Shown one piece after another: positions 59,305 to 64,000 of a stretch of DNA of 64,000 bases. The DNA is from Megaustenia siamemsis (lineage: Eukaryota > Mollusca > Gastropoda > Stylommatophora > Ariophantidae), in contig JAVIAB010000101.1 in the NCBI GenBank assembly GCA_032433765.1, positions 58,131,592 through 58,195,591 on the forward strand. Reading direction: 5' to 3'. Made by a program: the position numbers and the translations under genes. How positions within the stretch are numbered: position 1 is the stretch's first letter; each line of letters starts with the position of its first letter. Below the pieces are notes generated by a model, which ran no database searches, was not told where the DNA came from, and worked only from the letters and a program-made list of their open reading frames with translations.

Positions 59305-60500
59305 AACAGATGTAACACAGAGAATAAATTACATTCAGTAACCTAAAATATAACACACAGAATATATCACATTCAGTAACCTAAAAAAGAATACTGAGAA
59401 TAGATTGCATTCAGTAACCTGAAATAGAATACTGAGAATAGATTACATTCAGTAGCCTAAAATAGAATACTGAGAATAGATTGCATTCAGTAGCCTATAA
59501 TAGAATACTGAGAATAGATTACATTCAGTAGCCTAAAATATAACACACAGAATATATCACATTCAGTAGCCTAAAACATAACAGAGAATAGATTACATTC
59601 AGTAGCCTAAAATAGAATACTGAGAATAGATTACATTCAGTAGCCTAAAATATAACACAGAGAATAAATTACATTCAGTAGCCTAAAATATAACACAGAG
59701 AATAGATTACATTCAGTAGCCTAAAATGTAACACAGAGAATAGATTACATTCAGTAGCCTGAAGTGTAACACAGAATAGATTACATTCAGCAGCCTGAAG
59801 TGTAACACAGAGAATAGATTACATTCAGTAGCCTAAAGTGTAACACAGAGAATAGATTACATTCAGTAGCCTAAAATGTAACACAGAGAATAGATTACAT
59901 TCAGTAGCCTAAAATAGAATACTGAGAATAGATTATATTCAGTAACCTAAAATATAACACAAGGAATAGATTACATTCAGTAGCCTAAAATGTAACACAG
60001 AGAATAGATTACATTCAGTAGCCTAAAATAGAATACTGAGAATAGATTATATTCAGTAACCTAAAATATAACACAAAGAATAGATGACATTCAGTAGCCT
60101 AAAATGTAACACAAACAATAAATTACATTCAGTAGCCTAAAATATAACACAAAGAATAGATTACATTCAGTATTCTAAAATGTAATACAGAATAAATTAC
60201 ATTCAGTAGCCTAAAATGTAACACAGAGAATAGATTACATTCAGTAGCCTAAAATGTAACACAGAGAATAGATTACATTCAGTAGCCTAAAATGTAACAC
60301 GGAGAATAGATTACATTAATTAGCCTAAAGTGTAACACAGAGAATAGATTACATTCAGTAACCTAAAATATAACACAAAGAATAGATTACATTCAGTATT
60401 CTAAAATGTAATACAGAATAAATTACATTCAGTAGCCTAAAATGTAACACAGAGAATAAATTAATCCTAAAATAGAGTATTGAGACAAAATTACATTCAG
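59305..60500. repeat. 38-bp minisatellite, about 30 copies, in intron 2 (copy B)
   Basis: Same unit as 35785-36290 with more variants (tagaatactga, tataacacaca, tgtaacacaga). About 2.5 times the copy A length. Confidence 0.94.
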
Positions 60501-60537
60501 TTACCTAAATTAGAACATACAAAAGAAGTTAAATAGA

Positions 60538-62305
60538 GATAAATATGGCAGACCACCGTGAAAGAGATTGGAGCCTCATCACGTAAGAGTCTAAAGAAAG
60601 CCAAGGAGAGAAATTATAACTACTGTTTTAGGAACGAACTAAAAATAGCCACATGGAATGTTAGGACCTTATACCAACAAGGAAAACTAGAAAATCTTAT
60701 GATAGAAGCAGAGAGATTAAACATAGATATTTTAGGCATATCAGAAACAAGATGGAAGGAAAGTGGATACATACAAGACGATAAATATACATTTATATAC
60801 TCAGGCAACAATACAGAATACCAAAGAGGGGTAGGCATACTAATAAAACGAGAACTACAAAAATATATAAATACTCAAGTGACATACAATGATAGGATTA
60901 TAATAATGAAAATGAAGGCAAAGCCATCTGACATAGCAATAATACAGACATAAGCACCTACTCAAGACTATACAGATGAACAAATAGTAGCACACTATGA
61001 AGATCTAAATACAGTTATGAAGCAAGTGAAATCTTCATACATCTTGATTGTAATGGGTGACATGAACGCAAAAGTGGGAAAAGGCAGATATAAGACCATT
61101 ATAGGAAAGCCCTGGAGATGGAAAGAGGAATCAAATAGATTATATAATGATAAAAGACAGATTCCGGAACAATGTCAAGAAAGCCAAAACCTATCCAGGA
61201 GCAGATATTAATTCAGATCACAATCCTGTAATGATTAAAATGAAAATCAAATTAAAGAGAAATAAACAAAATACAAATTCTGCAACAGCAATAGATACAA
61301 CAGCTTTAAATCAGAAAGATGTAAAGAAACGTATACTGTACAAGTAAAGAACACATATCAGAAGCTGCTAGAAGAAGGGATTGAGCAGTACAGAAGAGAA
61401 AATCCTGAAGAAAAAGTCACAACCAAATGGCAATGCATAAAAAAACAGCATACAAGAAACCTGCATCATCTTACCCAAAAAGGAAAGTAACAAAAACAAA
61501 AATGGATAACTGACAACATTTTTAAAAAAATGGAAGAGAGAAGACAAGCGAAGAACACTGTCAAATACAAGGAAATTGATAATGAAATACGAAAAATGTG
61601 CAAAAAGGGAAAAGAAGACTGGCTCAACCAAAGAAGTCTAGAAGTCGAAACTATGGAAAGTAAACAAAATTTAAGAGGAATGCACACAGAAATAAAAAGA
61701 ATGACTAATAAAGACAAAAAAGCTGCAGGAAACGGATGTATAGCAATCAAAGAGGGAAGAATGCTAACAGACAACAAAGATATAATCGATAGATGGCAGG
61801 AATACATAACAGAATTATTTCATGACGAAAGGGACAAAAAACCATTTATAAAATGTACATCCAGCTATAAAATCCTAAAATCTGAAGTAGAAAAAGCTAT
61901 AAAAACAATGAAAAAGGGAAAAGCAGCAGGACCTGACAATATACAAATAGAGATGATACAGGCACTAGTAGATTTTGGCATTGAAGTGATCACAGACATA
62001 TGCAATGACATATACCGTACAGGATACATACCAAAGGAACTAAAAACATCAACTTTTATAGCATTGCCTAAAAAGAATGGTGCATTTGAATGCAGCGATT
62101 TTAGAACAATAAGCCTAATGAGCCAGGCAACCACAATTTTACTGAAAGTTATACAAGGAGGGATTCAGAATAAAATTAATTATGAATTAGATGAGCAGCA
62201 ATTCGGATTCAGGAAAAACAGTGGAACAAAAGAAGCCATATTCAGCATGAGGACATTGATTGAAAAGTACATACAAGTAAACAAACCAATATGCCTGCTG
62301 ATCCT
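60538..62305 (+). mobile_element. LINE, endonuclease and N-terminal RT, 3'-truncated
   Basis: The APE-type endonuclease starts near 60630: ELKIATWNVRTLYQQGKLEN, DILGISETRW (catalytic E), then VMGDMNAKVG and INSDHNPVMIK (SDH motif). An in-frame TAA at 60951, a frameshift near 61180 and a stop at 61345 break it. A second open frame (61530-62309) holds the RT start: KGKAAGPDNIQIEMIQ, FIALPKKNGAFECSDFRTIS and EQQFGFRKNSGTKEAI. It stops before the first catalytic aspartate, where it meets reverse-oriented LINE sequence at 62306. RTE-like by order and motifs. It sits in intron 2 of the paralogue and has no counterpart of this length in copy A. Confidence 0.9.
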
Positions 62306-62370
62306 ATGAAGACATTTGTTTTAGGATGCATTTAATTTCCTATCTAAAGTTTGGGTGGATTTCCAACTTT
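62306..62370 (-). mobile_element. LINE remnant (paralogue of 37350-37425)
   Basis: gatcctatgaagacatttg matches copy A. It leads into the 25-bp array. Confidence 0.8.
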
Positions 62371-62825
62371 TACATCCGTATGTTAGCACTGGTATCACAT
62401 CCATATGTTAGCACTGGTATCACATCCATATGTTAGCACTGGCATCACATCCATATGTTAGCACTGGTATCACATCCATATGTTAGCACTGGCATCACAT
62501 CATATGTTAGCACTGGCATCACATCATATTTTAGCACTGGCATCACACATCCATATGTTAGCACTGGCATCACACATCCATATGTTAGCACTGGCATCAC
62601 ACATCCATATGTTAGCACTGGCATCACATCCATATGTTAGCACTGGCATCACATCATATTTGTGCACTGGTATCACATCATATTTTAGCACTGGTATCAC
62701 ATCCATATGTTAGCACTGGCATCACATCATATTTTAGCACTGGTATCACATCCATATGTTAGCACTGGCATCACATCATATTTTAGCACTGGCATCACAT
62801 CATTGTTAGCACTGGTATCACATAG
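62370..62825. repeat. 25-bp minisatellite, about 18 copies (copy B)
   Basis: atccatatgttagcactgg(t/c) then atcac, with 23- and 27-bp variants. Minus-strand reading PVLTYGC. Copy A has five. Confidence 0.95.
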
Positions 62826-63013
62826 GAGTTGGACAGTCTAAGTTTTGTTAGTTTATTGAGAACTTTGAATCTTCAGATGTTCATCAGTTTGTTGAAAGCA
62901 TTTGATGCTAGTACAATGCATGTCATAATTCCTGATGTTATGTCTCTCTCTCTGAACACCTTGCTGCCACGGTAGGTAAAATTTTAACTTTTTGTAATAT
63001 CTTTGTTAAATTA

Positions 63014-63290
63014 GAGGCTTTGTTGGTGATATTCAAGACTTTCATTTTGGTTGTCATCTTAATCGCTAAGTGCAAAAATGAGTTACAGAAAATTATTACC
63101 ATTACAGTGACGGAAGATAAAAATAAAGGCCTTAGCCTCAACAGCAAAAGGATGGAAATAATAGCTGCAACAAAGAAAAAGACATCTCTTATTGCACAAT
63201 TACAGTAAATGAGATATTTAACCAGGTCAATGAATTGAAACACCTGGGAATGATGTTAACTTCAGATGGTAGATGTACAAAACAGATGAA
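63014..63290 (+). mobile_element. LINE fragment (copy B)
   Basis: Paralogue of 37740-38040 with the same stop after KKKTSLIAQLQ. Confidence 0.8.
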
Positions 63291-63305
63291 ATGAAATAAG
63301 CAAAA

Positions 63306-63775
63306 GAAAGTTACTTTGACAATTGCTTCTGATAAAGAGAGCTACACTTAATTTGTATGTTGGTGTCTATGAGAAAGTTACTTTGACAATTACTTCTGAT
63401 AAAAAGAGCTACACTTACTTTGGATGCTGGTGTCTATGGGAAAGTTACTTTGACAATTACTTCTGATAAAAAGAGCTACACTTACTTTGGATGCTGGTGT
63501 CTATGAGAAAGTTACTTTGACAACTACTTCTGATAAAAAGAGCTACACTTACTTTGGATGCTAGTGTCTGTGAGAAAGTTACTTTGACAATTACTTCTGA
63601 TAAAGAGAGCTACACTTACTTTGGATGCTAGTGTCTATGAGAAAGTTACCTTGACAATTACTTTTAATAAAGAGAGCTACACTTACTTTGGATGTTGGTG
63701 TCTATGAGAAAGTTACTTTGACAATTACTTCTGATAAAAAGAGCTACACTTACTTTGGATGCTGGTGTCTATGAG
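63306..63775. repeat. 67-bp tandem repeat, 7 copies (copy B)
   Basis: Starts at 63306, 63373, 63440, 63507, 63574, 63641 and 63708. The unit gaaagttactttgacaatta ... tggatgctggtgtctat occurs once in copy A (about 38037-38105). Confidence 0.95.
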
Positions 63776-63876
63776 AAAGCTACTCTTTCTTATTATGGAA
63801 ATTACTTTAGCATAAAGACAGTTACTCTTTCTACCTTTGTTTGTTACTGTAAGGCAAGAACATTACCCTGACTTAC

Positions 63877-64000
63877 CATATGAGTATGTGACTATGCCAG
63901 AAGGCTTGTAACTGTAAACACTGGTGCCAAAGTGAGACATCATGTTGGTGAGGGCTGGAGGGATGCTGTGGTTGTACTCAGATGACACGATAACGTAGGC
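63877..64000 (-). CDS. FMN reductase-like flavoprotein paralogue, exon 2 (cut by window end)
   Basis: Matches 38207-38330 base for base in length, with the same donor (ATG before GTAAGTCAGG; the last residues read TYSYG instead of TYSLG). It contains the end of the [14 protein letters not shown] loop region and MMSHFG. The remaining 113 bases of the exon, and exon 1, lie outside. Confidence 0.85.

Larger units (their letters stand above)
54158..64000. repeat. Segmental duplication, copy B (continues past the window)
   Basis: Collinear with 30457-38330, see copy A. Copy B has extra LINE sequence (54946-55665 and 60526-62305), lacks the LTR-like insert, and has longer minisatellites at four of five shared arrays. 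Confidence 0.92.

Overview
This is non-coding-rich animal DNA. It has spliced genes with kilobase introns, tRNA-derived SINEs with target-site duplications (TSDs), several broken APE/RT LINE families, fold-back elements and many minisatellites. A fragment coding for MEGF-type EGF repeats and a small flavoprotein gene family fit a lophotrochozoan, most likely a mollusc. That identification is inference with low confidence; no species is claimed.

Layout. Bases 1-25140 are one uninterrupted 45-bp satellite (about 559 units) with higher-order structure, entering from outside the window. It joins an 18-unit 43-bp satellite (25142-25900). From 26000 to 64000 lies a mosaic of LINE, SINE and fold-back copies, more than a dozen minisatellite arrays, and two copies of one segmental duplication: copy A about 30457-38477 and copy B about 54158-64000, running past the window end.

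Genes. The one gene I can assemble completely is on the minus strand in three exons (48360-48231, 38443-38207, 35780-35548). It encodes a 199-residue NADPH-dependent FMN reductase-like flavoprotein. A head-to-tail paralogue lies in copy B: exon 3 at 59299-59067, and the part of exon 2 that fits in the window at 64000-63877; its exon 1 is outside. A plus-strand exon with EGF-like repeats and a hydrophobic C-terminus (42212-42682) sits inside intron 1 of the first gene. No real tRNA, rRNA or CRISPR was seen.

Points of interest. (1) The 45-bp satellite carries a 2-bp-deletion marker unit eight times at spacings that are exact multiples of 45 after correction for the deletions. (2) Minisatellites inside the duplicated segment differ strongly in copy number between A and B. 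(3) Two fold-back elements have perfect 14-bp TSDs; one lies about 250 bp upstream of the flavoprotein start codon. (4) Some minisatellites are amplified pieces of LINE sequence.
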